DNA of 64,000 bases from Casp-actino8 sp039800005 (lineage in GTDB: Bacteria > Actinomycetota > Acidimicrobiia > Acidimicrobiales > Ilumatobacteraceae): assembly GCA_039800005.1 (NCBI GenBank), contig JBDLRN010000064.1, forward strand, positions 1 to 64,000. The letters run 5' to 3'. This document shows positions 1-8,240 of the stretch, in pieces. The notes under the pieces are model-generated. The model did not search any database. It was not told the DNA's origin and saw only the letters and a list, made by a program, of their open reading frames with translations. The number at the start of each line of letters is the position of its first letter. Position 1 is the first letter of the stretch. A program made the position numbers and the translations under genes.

Positions 1-382
1 CTCGGGTGTCACGCTCGCCCCGAGACCTCTCACACCCGATCTCGACGAGTTGAGGATTCTCTGCCAGGACCTGTCCCGATCCCGTTTCAACTCGGTCCTG
101 GTGAACCTGTACCGAAGCGGCGACGACAGCATGGGGTGGCACGCTGACGACGAACCCGAACTCGGTCCGTCGCCGGTGATCGCGTCGTTGAGCCTGGGCG
201 CGACCCGTCGGTTCAAGTTTCGACACCGCCGGACTCGAACGATCGTCGATCACGACCTCACCGGTGGATCGCTCCTCGTGATGAGCGGTGCGTGCCAGAG
301 CGCATGGATGCACTCGGTTCCCAAGCAGAAGCGAGTGACCGAGGCCCGCATCAATCTCACGTTCCGCTGGATCCACTCCTGA
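1..382 (+). CDS. AlkB-like 2-oxoglutarate/Fe(II) dioxygenase, 5' partial
   Basis: The reading frame is open from the left edge, so the start lies outside the window. The visible C-terminal part carries the AlkB-type fold signature: an Asn/Tyr substrate strand (NSVLVNLYR), the iron-binding HxD in GWHADDEPELG, a distal His in WMHSVPK, and the Arg that binds 2-oxoglutarate in RINLTFRW. Family members oxidatively remove alkyl groups from DNA or RNA bases. The 'ASLSLGATRRF' segment resembles the AlkB2/ABH2-like subgroup. The last 26 bases overlap the 3' end of the convergent selB. Family assignment is firm; the substrate is not determined. Confidence 0.88.
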   Translation, partial: SGVTLAPRPLTPDLDELRILCQDLSRSRFNSVLVNLYRSGDDSMGWHADDEPELGPSPVIASLSLGATRRFKFRHRRTRTIVDHDLTGGSLLVMSGACQSAWMHSVPKQKRVTEARINLTFRWIHS

Positions 383-2108
383 GTCGAGGTCCTTCGATAC
401 GTAGATCGTCACGGCGTCGGGTCATACCGCGGGTGTCGAGCTCGGTGGCCAGCGGAACCGCGTGCTTGCGAGTGATGCCGAGCCGGTCGCGGAACTGCGA
501 CATGGTGAATCCGTTCGGGTCCTCGTCGAGAAGTCGTCGGGCAGCATCTCGTGCCGTGTCGAGAGCTGCGACGTGGAACCAGATTCCGTCGCGTTCGAAC
601 AAGAGGCCGAGTCGAGCCAGACGACGAAGATCACCGGGCGCGACCCCCTCCGGTTGATTCGGCGCGCAGCCCTGCGCCCGCAGAGTCTCGATCACCGGAT
701 GAGTGAGGAGCGGGTCGACCACCCCGGGACGCCGGACCCGATCGCCGTCGATCACGAACTCCGGAATCGTCGACAGAACGGCGCGTCGGCGCTCGTCGAG
801 GGAACCGAGGTCGAGTCCGGACTCACCTGATGTGTCGACCAAGCGCGACAACTCGTCTCTCATACGATCGAGAACCTCGGGATCGACGATCCAGCCGTTC
901 ACGTCGGCTGGACGGTGTTCGCCGGTCAGTCGCATGAACTCGTCGACGGCGATCCAGCCCCGTTCGACGATCACTCGTTCGACCGAGCGATCGGGACGCG
1001 CACGTGACACCGGGAGGATCGGATCGACGTCGAGAATCTCACCTCCACCGACGGTCTCCTGACGTCCGCTCTCGCGAACGACGAAGCGATCACCCGGCAA
1101 CAGGGGGAATGGACGGTCGAGGTGGATGCGCACCGTGCCGGTGGATCCGGCGGCGATCGTGTCGGGACCGATCACGCGCAGGCGTGCCGGCACGTCGGCC
1201 GAACCGATGTGCACGCTGTAGGCGCCGCGCCGAGAGACGGGGTGATCGAGCGAGGCCAGAACGGTGAGAGAGGCGTCGAAGCGATCGGTGTGATGCCACT
1301 CGTCGCGCCGGGTGAGAACGTCACCGCGTTCGATCTCGGTGTGCTCGACGCCCGACAGATTGAGCGCGACACGATGACCCGGACCGATCGACTCGACGGT
1401 GTGACCGTGGGTCTGGATCGACCGCACTCGGCATTCACGCCGTCCCGGTCCGTGACTTCCCGAACCGACGATCATGGTGTCGCCCACCCGGAACTCGCCG
1501 TCGGCCGACGTTCCGGTCACCACGGTGCCGCTGCCCTTGGCGGCGAACACGCGGTCGACGTAGAGCCGGGGTCGACCGCGGTCGCGGGGATCGGGAGCAT
1601 CGGCGAGCAGCATGTCGATCGCGGCCAGGAGATCGGCGATGCCAGCACCGGTGTGACTCGAAACGGGAACGATCGCCGCGCCCTCCAGGAACGTGCCGCG
1701 CACGCGATCTTCAAGATCGAGAGTCACGAGGTCGCGATGATCAGGGTCGTCGTCGACCAGGTCGACCTTGGTGAGAACGACGATGCCCCGCTCGACACCG
1801 AGCAGATCGAGAACCCGTAGGTGTTCTTCGGATTGGGGCATCCAGCCTTCGCGTACGTCGACCACGAAGAGGCAGCCTTGGATCGCACCCACGCCGGCCA
1901 ACATGTTGCCGATGAAACGCACGTGACCGGGAACGTCGACGAACGAGACGTCTCGACCCGTTGGTGTGACCAGATGGGCGAAGCCCAGATCGATGGTCAG
2001 ACCGCGTTCACGTTCCTCGGCCCAGCGGTCGGGGTCGGTGCCGGTGAGCGTCTTCACCAAGGTCGACTTGCCGTGGTCGACGTGTCCGGCAGTGGCGAGA
2101 ACGGTCAT
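357..2108 (-). CDS. selB: Selenocysteine-specific elongation factor SelB
   Basis: A 583-residue translational GTPase that delivers Sec-tRNA to the ribosome at UGA codons marked by a SECIS element. G1 is AGHVDHGKST (residues 7-16), G3 is DVPGH (58-62) and G4 is TKVD (113-116). These are followed by EF-Tu-like beta-barrel domains and C-terminal winged-helix repeats that bind SECIS RNA. Length is near the E. coli protein (614 residues). Its ATG overlaps the selA stop by four bases (ATGA), so the pair is probably translationally coupled. No selC, selD or obvious selenoprotein gene lies in this window, so they must be elsewhere if the system works. Confidence 0.95.
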   Translation of the reverse strand: MTVLATAGHVDHGKSTLVKTLTGTDPDRWAEERERGLTIDLGFAHLVTPTGRDVSFVDVPGHVRFIGNMLAGVGAIQGCLFVVDVREGWMPQSEEHLRVLDLLGVERGIVVLTKVDLVDDDPDHRDLVTLDLEDRVRGTFLEGAAIVPVSSHTGAGIADLLAAIDMLLADAPDPRDRGRPRLYVDRVFAAKGSGTVVTGTSADGEFRVGDTMIVGSGSHGPGRRECRVRSIQTHGHTVESIGPGHRVALNLSGVEHTEIERGDVLTRRDEWHHTDRFDASLTVLASLDHPVSRRGAYSVHIGSADVPARLRVIGPDTIAAGSTGTVRIHLDRPFPLLPGDRFVVRESGRQETVGGGEILDVDPILPVSRARPDRSVERVIVERGWIAVDEFMRLTGEHRPADVNGWIVDPEVLDRMRDELSRLVDTSGESGLDLGSLDERRRAVLSTIPEFVIDGDRVRRPGVVDPLLTHPVIETLRAQGCAPNQPEGVAPGDLRRLARLGLLFERDGIWFHVAALDTARDAARRLLDEDPNGFTMSQFRDRLGITRKHAVPLATELDTRGMTRRRDDLRIEGPRLRSGSSGT

Positions 2109-3445
2109 GAACCGGGCTGAGTGCTCTGACTCGAAGGCTTCGTGAGACTCGTGAGCGCGGCGACGAGTTCGTGATCGTCGTCGGGTGACACGGTGCGCAG
2201 ATCGAGAATGGTTCGGTCGTCGCGCACTCGAGCGATGATCGGCAACTCGCGATCACGTAGTGCGTTCGACACGTCGCCGTCGAGGGCGACACCACACGAC
2301 GGGATGTGCGCACCGGGAGTGCTGCCCGCACCGGGCAGGGAATCGCAGTCGATCACCCCGCCGGTCCCGGACGCCGACACCACTCGGTGAGCCCGATCGC
2401 GTAACACGTCGACCGGGAGAGTGGCCATGCGCCAAAAGGGCACGCGAGTGGTGACCGTTCGGTCGAGATACGCCGTCATCACGTCATGCAACGCTGCGAG
2501 CACGAGACCACCCGGACGAAGGGCACGAGCCAGTGGATGATTTGCACATCGGGCGACGAGGTCGGCACGCCCGGCAATGATGCCGGCCTGCGGTCCGCCG
2601 AGAAGCTTGTCGGCGCTGAAGGTCAGGAGCGACGCACCGGCTTCGAGGGTCTGGCGGGCCGCCGGCTCACCGCGTAACCAGGCCGGCGGTCCGGAGTCGA
2701 GCCAAGGGCACGATTCGTCCAGCAGACCCGATCCGATGTCGGCCACGACGTCGACTCCGAGGGTCGAGAGTTCGCGAACGGTCGTCTCCTCCACGAAACC
2801 TTCGACGCGGTAGTTCGACGGATGCACCTTGAGCACCAGTGCCACATCGTTGTTCTTCCGTTCGATCGCTTTGCGGTAGTCGCCCACGCGCGTGCGATTG
2901 GTGGTGCCCACGTCGACGAGACGCGCGCCGGATTGCTCCATCACTTCCGGTACCCGGAAGCTGCCGCCGATCTCGACGCTCTCACCACGGCTCACTGCGA
3001 CGTCGCGACCCTGGGCGAGGGCGGCCAGAACGAGCAGAACGGCGGCCGCGTTGTTGTTGACCACCATCGCCGCCTCGGCGCCGACGGCTCGGGCGATCAG
3101 AGCACCGACTCCGGTCTGACGGCTGCCTCGCTGACCCGTGTTCAGATCGAACTCGAGATTCTGGGCGCGGGCCGACTGGTGGATCTCGACCGGCGAACGT
3201 CCGAGGTTGGTGTGAGCGATCACACCGGTGGCATTGACGACCGGTCGTAGCAGCGAAGCCCGCAGCGTGAGAGCCATTCGCTCGGCTTGCCGATGGTCGC
3301 CAGATGCGATGGCCCGCCGGGCCACGTCGACCAGCAGTGGATGTGGCAGCCCGGTGTGCGCAAGAGAGCGAGCCAACGTGTCGACCGACGGAGGGCGAGA
3401 CTGAGGGCGTGACGGTGGACTCGACGGGGTGGTGTCACCGGACAT
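2105..3445 (-). CDS. selA: L-seryl-tRNA(Sec) selenium transferase SelA
   Basis: A PLP enzyme of 446 residues that converts Ser-tRNA(Sec) to Sec-tRNA(Sec) using selenophosphate. The N-terminal domain is followed by the conserved VNATGVIAHTNLGRSP segment (about 70-85), and the PLP lysine is in SADKLLGGPQAG (Lys280). The ATG at 3445 is preceded by a TAGCGT -10 box eight bases upstream, which supports a leaderless or near-leaderless start. It is first in a two-gene selA-selB operon. Length and motifs are those of the full bacterial enzyme. Confidence 0.95.
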   Translation of the reverse strand: MSGDTTPSSPPSRPQSRPPSVDTLARSLAHTGLPHPLLVDVARRAIASGDHRQAERMALTLRASLLRPVVNATGVIAHTNLGRSPVEIHQSARAQNLEFDLNTGQRGSRQTGVGALIARAVGAEAAMVVNNNAAAVLLVLAALAQGRDVAVSRGESVEIGGSFRVPEVMEQSGARLVDVGTTNRTRVGDYRKAIERKNNDVALVLKVHPSNYRVEGFVEETTVRELSTLGVDVVADIGSGLLDESCPWLDSGPPAWLRGEPAARQTLEAGASLLTFSADKLLGGPQAGIIAGRADLVARCANHPLARALRPGGLVLAALHDVMTAYLDRTVTTRVPFWRMATLPVDVLRDRAHRVVSASGTGGVIDCDSLPGAGSTPGAHIPSCGVALDGDVSNALRDRELPIIARVRDDRTILDLRTVSPDDDHELVAALTSLTKPSSQSTQPGS

Positions 3446-3453
3446 CGTGTCGA

Positions 3454-3459
3454 ACGCTA
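3454..3459 (-). promoter_or_regulatory. -10 box of selA
   Basis: TAGCGT on the minus strand ends eight bases before the selA ATG. The same hexamer at the same distance recurs before several other genes in the window. Confidence 0.5.
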
Positions 3460-3504
3460 GTCCCGCGACCGAGGATTGAGATCCGGTCGAGTGACCAGGC
3501 TGGT

Positions 3505-3510
3505 TAGGGT
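3505..3510 (+). promoter_or_regulatory. -10 box of the FxsA-like gene
   Basis: TAGGGT ends six bases before the GTG at 3517, consistent with transcription starting at or next to the start codon. Confidence 0.5.
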
Positions 3511-3516
3511 GATCTC

Positions 3517-3987
3517 GTGGTCCTGTTCCTGCTCTTCATCGTCTTTCCGGCGGCGGAGTTGTACGTGATCATCAGGGTCGGCTCGTCGATCGGTTTTCTC
3601 AACACGCTCGGACTCATCGTTCTCGTGGCGGTCGTCGGCAGTTGGCTCGTGAAGCGAGAGGGCCTACGCGTCTGGCGCAAGTTCAACGAGTCGGTGATGC
3701 AGGGCCGAGTTCCCACTCGCGAAATCGTCGACGGGGTGCTGATCATGATGGCCGGAGCATTGTTGCTCGCGCCTGGCTTCCTCACCGATGCGCTGGGCCT
3801 GCTCGTGCTGTTCCCGCCCACGCGACTCGTGTTCCGACGGATGTTGTTGGCGCGGGCCAGCCGAGGTTCGGTGATTCTCGGTGGATTCGGACCCGTGTCG
3901 AGTCGAGATGGAACCAGCACACGTCGCAGTCGTATCGACGGTGACTTCATTGACACCGACGGCACTGAGCCCCGGGGCGAGATCTGA
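3517..3987 (+). CDS. FxsA-family membrane protein
   Basis: This 156-residue protein belongs to the FxsA family, named for the E. coli protein whose overproduction relieves F-plasmid exclusion of phage T7. It opens directly with a hydrophobic segment (residues 1-20, 'FLLFIVFPAAELYVIIRVG'). A second membrane segment follows at about 27-45 and a third around 75-100, containing the family signature MMAGALLLAPGFLTD. The tail after about residue 115 is polar and basic. The GTG start follows the -10 box by six bases. It is four bases upstream of the Nudix gene, probably as an operon. The cellular role of the family is not well defined. Confidence 0.85.
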   Translation: MVLFLLFIVFPAAELYVIIRVGSSIGFLNTLGLIVLVAVVGSWLVKREGLRVWRKFNESVMQGRVPTREIVDGVLIMMAGALLLAPGFLTDALGLLVLFPPTRLVFRRMLLARASRGSVILGGFGPVSSRDGTSTRRSRIDGDFIDTDGTEPRGEI

Positions 3988-3990
3988 ATC

Positions 3991-4773
3991 GTGTCGTCGT
4001 CACAACCTTTCGATCCCGCCAGTGTTCCGATCCGACCGGCTGCCACGGTCATGCTCGTGCGCGACACGTTCGGATCACTCGAGGTGTTCATGATGCGGCG
4101 CACCACCAAAGCGGCCTTCGCCGGTGGGATGTACGTCTTTCCGGGCGGTGCAGTCGACGCCGCTGACTCGACGATCGGTGACTCGACGATCGGTGACTCG
4201 ACGTACGAGATGGCATCGATACGTGAGTGTTTCGAAGAGGCGGGGGTGCTCCTGGCCTGTGATCGCGACGGATGCACGGTTCGCTTCGATTCACCCGATG
4301 TGCAGTCGCGGTTCACGGCGTACCGCCACACGGTTCACGCCGGAGAGCAGAGCATGGCGAGCGTTCTCGCCGCCGAAGGGCTGACGCCCCGATTCGAAGA
4401 TCTGGCGTGGGTCGCTCATTGGATCACCCCGTTCGGCGAGGTTCGACGCTTCGACACGCGATTCTTCGTGGCTGCGATGCCCGACGATCAGGATCCGTTG
4501 CACGACGACATCGAGACCGTCGACAGTCTGTGGGTCCGACCTTCCGATGCGCTCGAGCGCGCTGCGTCGGGTGAGTTGTTGATGTTGCCGCCCACCATGG
4601 CCAATCTGCGTTTCCTCGCCGATCACCGCACCGTCGACGACGCGATGCACGCTGCTCGTCGGGTCGGCGCTCCGCCGCGCATCCTCCCGAAGGTCGTGTG
4701 GGGCGACGACGGCCGCATCGTGAACCTGCTCATGCCGGGCGACGACGGGTACGACGACGTTCCCGAACGTTGA
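3991..4773 (+). CDS. Nudix hydrolase, NUDT8/NUDT19-like
   Basis: A 260-residue Nudix-fold pyrophosphohydrolase. The Nudix box is split in the manner of the CoA-diphosphatase-like NUDT19 group: FPGGAVD (about residues 47-53), then an insertion, then SIRECFEEAGVLL (about 72-84) with the metal-binding REcfEE core. The insertion is a 15-base tandem repeat giving DSTIG-DSTIG-DST, which lies in a loop between the two halves of the catalytic box. The GTG start is three bases after the FxsA stop. Substrate cannot be read from the sequence; CoA or acyl-CoA derivatives are plausible from the subgroup. Confidence 0.82.
   Translation: MSSSQPFDPASVPIRPAATVMLVRDTFGSLEVFMMRRTTKAAFAGGMYVFPGGAVDAADSTIGDSTIGDSTYEMASIRECFEEAGVLLACDRDGCTVRFDSPDVQSRFTAYRHTVHAGEQSMASVLAAEGLTPRFEDLAWVAHWITPFGEVRRFDTRFFVAAMPDDQDPLHDDIETVDSLWVRPSDALERAASGELLMLPPTMANLRFLADHRTVDDAMHAARRVGAPPRILPKVVWGDDGRIVNLLMPGDDGYDDVPER
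4165..4203 (+). repeat. 15-base in-frame tandem repeat inside the Nudix gene
   Basis: The unit gactcgacgatcggt occurs at 4165-4179 and 4180-4194, followed by a 9-base partial copy. It encodes DSTIG repeats between the two halves of the Nudix box, where a length change should be tolerated. Confidence 0.9.
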
Positions 4774-4795
4774 AGGATCTCGACGAAGAGGCGGG

Positions 4796-6193
4796 TCAGG
4801 CCGTGATCAGAGCCGACCAGGCGTTGTAGCCACCGAGGATGTCGCTCACGTCGACGAAACCGTTGGCGCGCAAGGTGCTGGCGGCGATCGACGACCGATA
4901 GCCGCCAGCGCAGAACACCACGGTCGGACGAGTCGGATCGAGTTCCGACAGGCGACGTGTGAGGCCGGCCAGTTCGATGTGCTGAGCCCCCTCGATCGTT
5001 CCGAGTTTGAACTCGCCGGGGTTGCGGACGTCGACGAGCTGAAGGCCTGCGATGGAATCGCGGCGAGCACCGAACTCGTGCGCGGTGAGTCGTGACGCCA
5101 TCACCACCTCGCGCGGATTCTCGATGAAGGCCTTCACGGGATCGTCGAGGTAGCCGATCACCGAGTCGAAACCGATGCGGGCCAGACGGGTGGTCGCTTC
5201 GCGCTCCTTACCGGGGTCGGCGACGATCACGATCGGCGTGCCGGCCGTGACCACTTCACCGGTGTACTCGGCGAAGCGTCCGCCGAGTCCGACGTTGATC
5301 GAACCACGCAAGTGGCCGAGCGCGAAGTCGGCATCGTCGCGCGTGTCGACGAGGGCGGCGCCCGATGCTCGGGCGGCGATCGCGTCGGCCATCGTCATCG
5401 CAGTGATAGGTGCGTCCTCGTCGAAAGTTTCGCGGGCCATACGGTTGGTCGTCGCGGCGTGCAGGAAGTACATCGGGGCCGTCGACTGGCCTTCGGTGAC
5501 GGCCGCCACGAACTGATCCTCGGTCATCGGAGCGAGGGCGTAGTTCGTGGTGCGCTGTTCGCCGATGGTGCTGACCGTGTTCGTCGACAGGTTCTTTCCA
5601 CATGCGCTGCCCGCACCGTGCGCGGGATACACGAGCGTCGTGTCGGGCAACTTCATCAACTTCTCGTGCAGCGAATGGAACAGCATGCGACCGAGGTCCT
5701 CGGCGGTGTGGCCGACGGCGGCCAGCAAGTCGGGGCGGCCGACGTCGCCGATGAACAGAGTGTCGCCCGTGAACACGGCGTGCGGAGTGGCCGTCGCGTT
5801 CTCTTTCACGACCACCGAGATCGACTCAGGAGTGTGGCCGGGGGTCTCGAGGATCTCGAGGCGAACGTTGGCGTCGGAGTCACCGAGCACGATCACCGAA
5901 CCGTGCGACTTCGCATCGATGGCGAAGTCGGTGCGACCGGCGGCCGCGGCACCGAACACGATGGTGGCACCGGTCGCTTCGGCGAGTTCGAGATGGCCCG
6001 ACAGGAAGTCGGCGTGGAAGTGCGTCTCGATCACGTGCCGGATGGTGAACCCGTTCTCGGCCGCCTCGGTGAGGTAGGCCGAGATGTCGCGCTGAGGATC
6101 GACGACGACGGCGACCTTGCTCTCGGTGTCGGCCACCACGTACGAAGCGTGCGAGAGACAGGCCAGATAGTGCTGAGTCAGGTGCAGGGCCAT
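4796..6193 (-). CDS. Persulfide dioxygenase-like MBL-fold protein with two rhodanese domains
   Basis: A 465-residue fusion. Residues 1 to about 250 form a metallo-beta-lactamase fold with the ETHE1-type iron ligands His58, His60, Asp62 and His67 in ETHFHADFLSGH and a later HTPES motif. Two rhodanese domains follow. The first (about 265-355) has no Cys in its active loop (IVIVADPGKERE) and is probably structural. The second (about 370-465) has the catalytic Cys in VVFCAGGYRSS. Such proteins oxidise glutathione-like or protein persulfides to sulfite and move sulfane sulfur. The gene starts four bases after the CstR-like repressor stop, forming a sulfide/persulfide detoxification operon. Confidence 0.9.
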   Translation of the reverse strand: MALHLTQHYLACLSHASYVVADTESKVAVVVDPQRDISAYLTEAAENGFTIRHVIETHFHADFLSGHLELAEATGATIVFGAAAAGRTDFAIDAKSHGSVIVLGDSDANVRLEILETPGHTPESISVVVKENATATPHAVFTGDTLFIGDVGRPDLLAAVGHTAEDLGRMLFHSLHEKLMKLPDTTLVYPAHGAGSACGKNLSTNTVSTIGEQRTTNYALAPMTEDQFVAAVTEGQSTAPMYFLHAATTNRMARETFDEDAPITAMTMADAIAARASGAALVDTRDDADFALGHLRGSINVGLGGRFAEYTGEVVTAGTPIVIVADPGKEREATTRLARIGFDSVIGYLDDPVKAFIENPREVVMASRLTAHEFGARRDSIAGLQLVDVRNPGEFKLGTIEGAQHIELAGLTRRLSELDPTRPTVVFCAGGYRSSIAASTLRANGFVDVSDILGGYNAWSALITA

Positions 6194-6197
6194 GGGG

Positions 6198-6467
6198 TCA
6201 GGCCAACTTCAAGAAGAGTTTCTCGACTTCGGCGAGGTCGAAACCGTTCTCGGCCGCGGCGACCGGATCGGCCAAACAGTGACTGAGTCCGGTGGCGAGC
6301 AGTTTGAACCCCACCTGATCGAGGGCCTTGCTCGCCGCCGAGACCTGGGCGACGATGTCGCGGCACTCGCGGCTCTCGGTGAGCATCTGCTGGATGCCGC
6401 GTACCTGGCCTTCGATGCGTCGCAGACGCCGGGTCAGTTCGTCGAGGGTGTCGTCGGGGAGTTGCAT
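6198..6467 (-). CDS. CsoR/CstR-family persulfide-sensing repressor
   Basis: This 89-residue DUF156 all-helical repressor uses the ATG at 6467, preceded by GGAGG; an in-frame start further upstream at 6521 would read through the operator. Cys35 and Cys64 are separated by 29 residues, the spacing in both CsoR (36/65) and CstR (31/60). The position that would hold the third, histidine copper ligand (four residues before the second Cys) is Gly60. That argues against copper sensing and for reactive-sulfur sensing. The adjoining persulfide dioxygenase and the ATACCC...GGGTAT operator in its own promoter agree. I infer derepression when the two cysteines are linked by polysulfide. Confidence 0.88.
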   Translation of the reverse strand: MQLPDDTLDELTRRLRRIEGQVRGIQQMLTESRECRDIVAQVSAASKALDQVGFKLLATGLSHCLADPVAAAENGFDLAEVEKLFLKLA

Positions 6468-6494
6468 GGGGCCTCCTGTCGGTCGCCCCACACC

Positions 6495-6510
6495 ATACCC
6501 TTGGGGGTAT
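6495..6510 (-). promoter_or_regulatory. CstR/CsoR-type operator overlapping the -10 box
   Basis: ATACCCTTGGGGGTAT has perfect 6-base inverted arms (ATACCC/GGGTAT), the usual form of CsoR/CstR operators. On the minus strand a TATGGT -10 (6498-6493) overlaps it, and a GTGGAC -35-like element lies 17 bases upstream of that. Binding would therefore block RNA polymerase. It sits directly against the mrp stop codon. Confidence 0.75.
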
Positions 6511-7770
6511 CTACTGTCCACCCCGCAACGACACCGGTGTCACCGATTCGATCACCACTCCGGCCTCACCCACGGTCACCTCGGTGTACCCCCCGGTGTC
6601 GTCGGGACCCTGGCGGGCCGAACAGTCGTCCATTTGCACCGGTGGCACGGTCTCGGTGACGATCTGGTGGGCGACTGCTCGGAAGGCTTCGGCGGCCGGA
6701 CCGGTGCCGGTCAGGGCCACCGGCTCACCGACGTCGGAACCGGCGGCCACCGACGGTTCGAGTGGGATCTGACCGAGCAACGGGACACCGATCTCGTCGG
6801 CCAGCGCCTGGCCGCCCCCGCGCCCGAAGAGCGGGTACCGCTCACCGTGATCGCAGATGAATTCGCTCATGTTCTCGATGACGCCGGCGATGCGCAGGAA
6901 CGAGCGGCGCGCCATGTCGGCGGCGCGGATGGCGACCTTCTGGGCGCTGACGGCTGGCGTGGTCACGATGATCATGTCGGTACGCGGGAGCATGCGGGCC
7001 AGACCCATCTGCACGTCACCGGTCCCGGGTGGCATGTCGATCACGAGGTAGTCGAGATGTCCCCACGCCACGTCGCGCAGGAACTGCTCGAGGGCCTTGG
7101 TGAGCATGAGACCGCGCCACATGAGAGCGGTTCCCTCGTCGTCGACGAGGAATCCGGTCGACACCACCTTCAACGATCCGCGTCCGACCGAGCGCGTGTT
7201 GGGCTGGATCTTCGGGCGTCCGGTCACCGCGTCGGCCTCGGCCTGGAGGCGGCGGTCGATCCCGAGCATGCGTGGCACCGAGAAGCCCCAGATGTCGGCG
7301 TCGAGCACACCGACGGTGAATCCTTCGGCGGCGATGGCGGCGGCGAGATTGACCGTGACCGAACTCTTGCCGACTCCGCCCTTACCCGAGGAGATGGCGA
7401 GGATGCGCGTCGACGGTGCGATCGCCGTGTCGGGAGCGCGCTCCCGGGCGTTCCAGCGGGCCTTCGACATGGTGGCCGAACGCTCCTCGCCCGTCATCTC
7501 GCCCCACTCGATCTTCACGCCCCGCACACCCGGATGAGTGGCGACACGGGTCTCGATGTCTTTCTTGATCTGGGCCCGCAACGGGCACCCGCCGATCGTG
7601 AGCTTCACGTCGACCACCACGAAACCGTCGTCGGACACCGAGCGGCACGAGGCCATGCCGAGATCGACGACGTCGGATCCGAGTTCAGGGTCGATCACGG
7701 CACGCAGGAGTTCGGTCACCACCGCTGGAGTGAGAGGACTGGGGGAGGGAGGCACGCCAGTCGACGCCAT
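6511..7770 (-). CDS. Mrp/ApbC-type Fe-S cluster carrier ATPase
   Basis: The chosen ATG at 7770 gives 419 residues; a TACCCT -10 box ends six bases upstream, which makes the longer frame to 7893 unlikely. An N-terminal MIP18/DUF59 domain (PAVVTELLRAVIDPELG) is followed by a deviant Walker A P-loop, SSGKGGVGKSSVTVNLA, and the rest of the SIMIBI ATPase. The segment that carries CxxC in E. coli Mrp reads FICDHGER here, so the second Cys is missing. An unusual tail of about 35 residues follows the ATPase. It probably transfers Fe-S clusters, fitting the divergent erpA and the many Fe-S proteins in the window. Confidence 0.9.
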   Translation of the reverse strand: MASTGVPPSPSPLTPAVVTELLRAVIDPELGSDVVDLGMASCRSVSDDGFVVVDVKLTIGGCPLRAQIKKDIETRVATHPGVRGVKIEWGEMTGEERSATMSKARWNARERAPDTAIAPSTRILAISSGKGGVGKSSVTVNLAAAIAAEGFTVGVLDADIWGFSVPRMLGIDRRLQAEADAVTGRPKIQPNTRSVGRGSLKVVSTGFLVDDEGTALMWRGLMLTKALEQFLRDVAWGHLDYLVIDMPPGTGDVQMGLARMLPRTDMIIVTTPAVSAQKVAIRAADMARRSFLRIAGVIENMSEFICDHGERYPLFGRGGGQALADEIGVPLLGQIPLEPSVAAGSDVGEPVALTGTGPAAEAFRAVAHQIVTETVPPVQMDDCSARQGPDDTGGYTEVTVGEAGVVIESVTPVSLRGGQ

Positions 7771-7776
7771 GGGCGA

Positions 7777-7782
7777 AGGGTA
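7777..7782 (-). promoter_or_regulatory. -10 box of mrp
   Basis: TACCCT on the minus strand ends six bases before the ATG at 7770. Confidence 0.45.
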
Positions 7783-7907
7783 CCGGCGATTTCCGACTGT
7801 CGAGATGTGCGAGCAGCCAGTAAATTGTTCTCGTCGGTCAGAGCCGACCGAACGGGCACCATCTCGTTTCGACCTCCATGATTCGTCGTCCACGAGGAGA
7901 CACCACG

Positions 7908-8231
7908 ATGATCACTCTCACCGATTCAGCAGCCGTCAAGGTCAAGGAGTTGCTCGCCGCCGAGGGCGCCGACGATCTCGCGCTTCGAGTCGCGGTTCGT
8001 CCCGGTGGGTGCAGTGGCTTCTCGTACGAGATGTTCTTCGACGGCGACATCGCCACCGACGATCTTCAGGCCACCTACGGTGACGCAGTGCGCGTGGTCG
8101 TCGATCCCGCCTCGGCTCAGCTGCTCGAGGGCGCGACGCTCGATTACAAGGACGGCCTCAACCAGGCCGGGTTCAACATCACGAACCCCAACGCGACTCG
8201 CTCGTGCGGTTGCGGCCAGTCGTTCAGCTGA
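7908..8231 (+). CDS. erpA: A-type Fe-S cluster insertion protein (ErpA/IscA/SufA family)
   Basis: A 107-residue HesB/IscA-like protein. The ATG at 7908 has GAGGAGA about seven bases upstream and is preferred to the ATG at 7878. The three cluster-binding cysteines are the first in RPGGCSGFSYEM and the pair in the C-terminal SCGCGQSF. It inserts [2Fe-2S] or [4Fe-4S] clusters into apoproteins. It diverges from mrp, giving a small Fe-S maturation locus. The symbol erpA is by family resemblance; iscA/sufA-type roles cannot be separated by sequence alone. Confidence 0.88.
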   Translation: MITLTDSAAVKVKELLAAEGADDLALRVAVRPGGCSGFSYEMFFDGDIATDDLQATYGDAVRVVVDPASAQLLEGATLDYKDGLNQAGFNITNPNATRSCGCGQSFS

Positions 8232-8240
8232 ACTCGATCG

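Noticed and set aside
3446..3516. Possible tRNA(Sec) gene beside selA
   Set aside because: The 71-base gap holds two -10 boxes but no cloverleaf or CCA end, and it is shorter than a tRNA(Sec) of about 95 bases.
5265..5355. Inactive first rhodanese domain as a sign of a pseudogene
   Set aside because: Loss of the Cys in one of two rhodanese domains is common in these fusions; the frame is intact and the second domain keeps its Cys.
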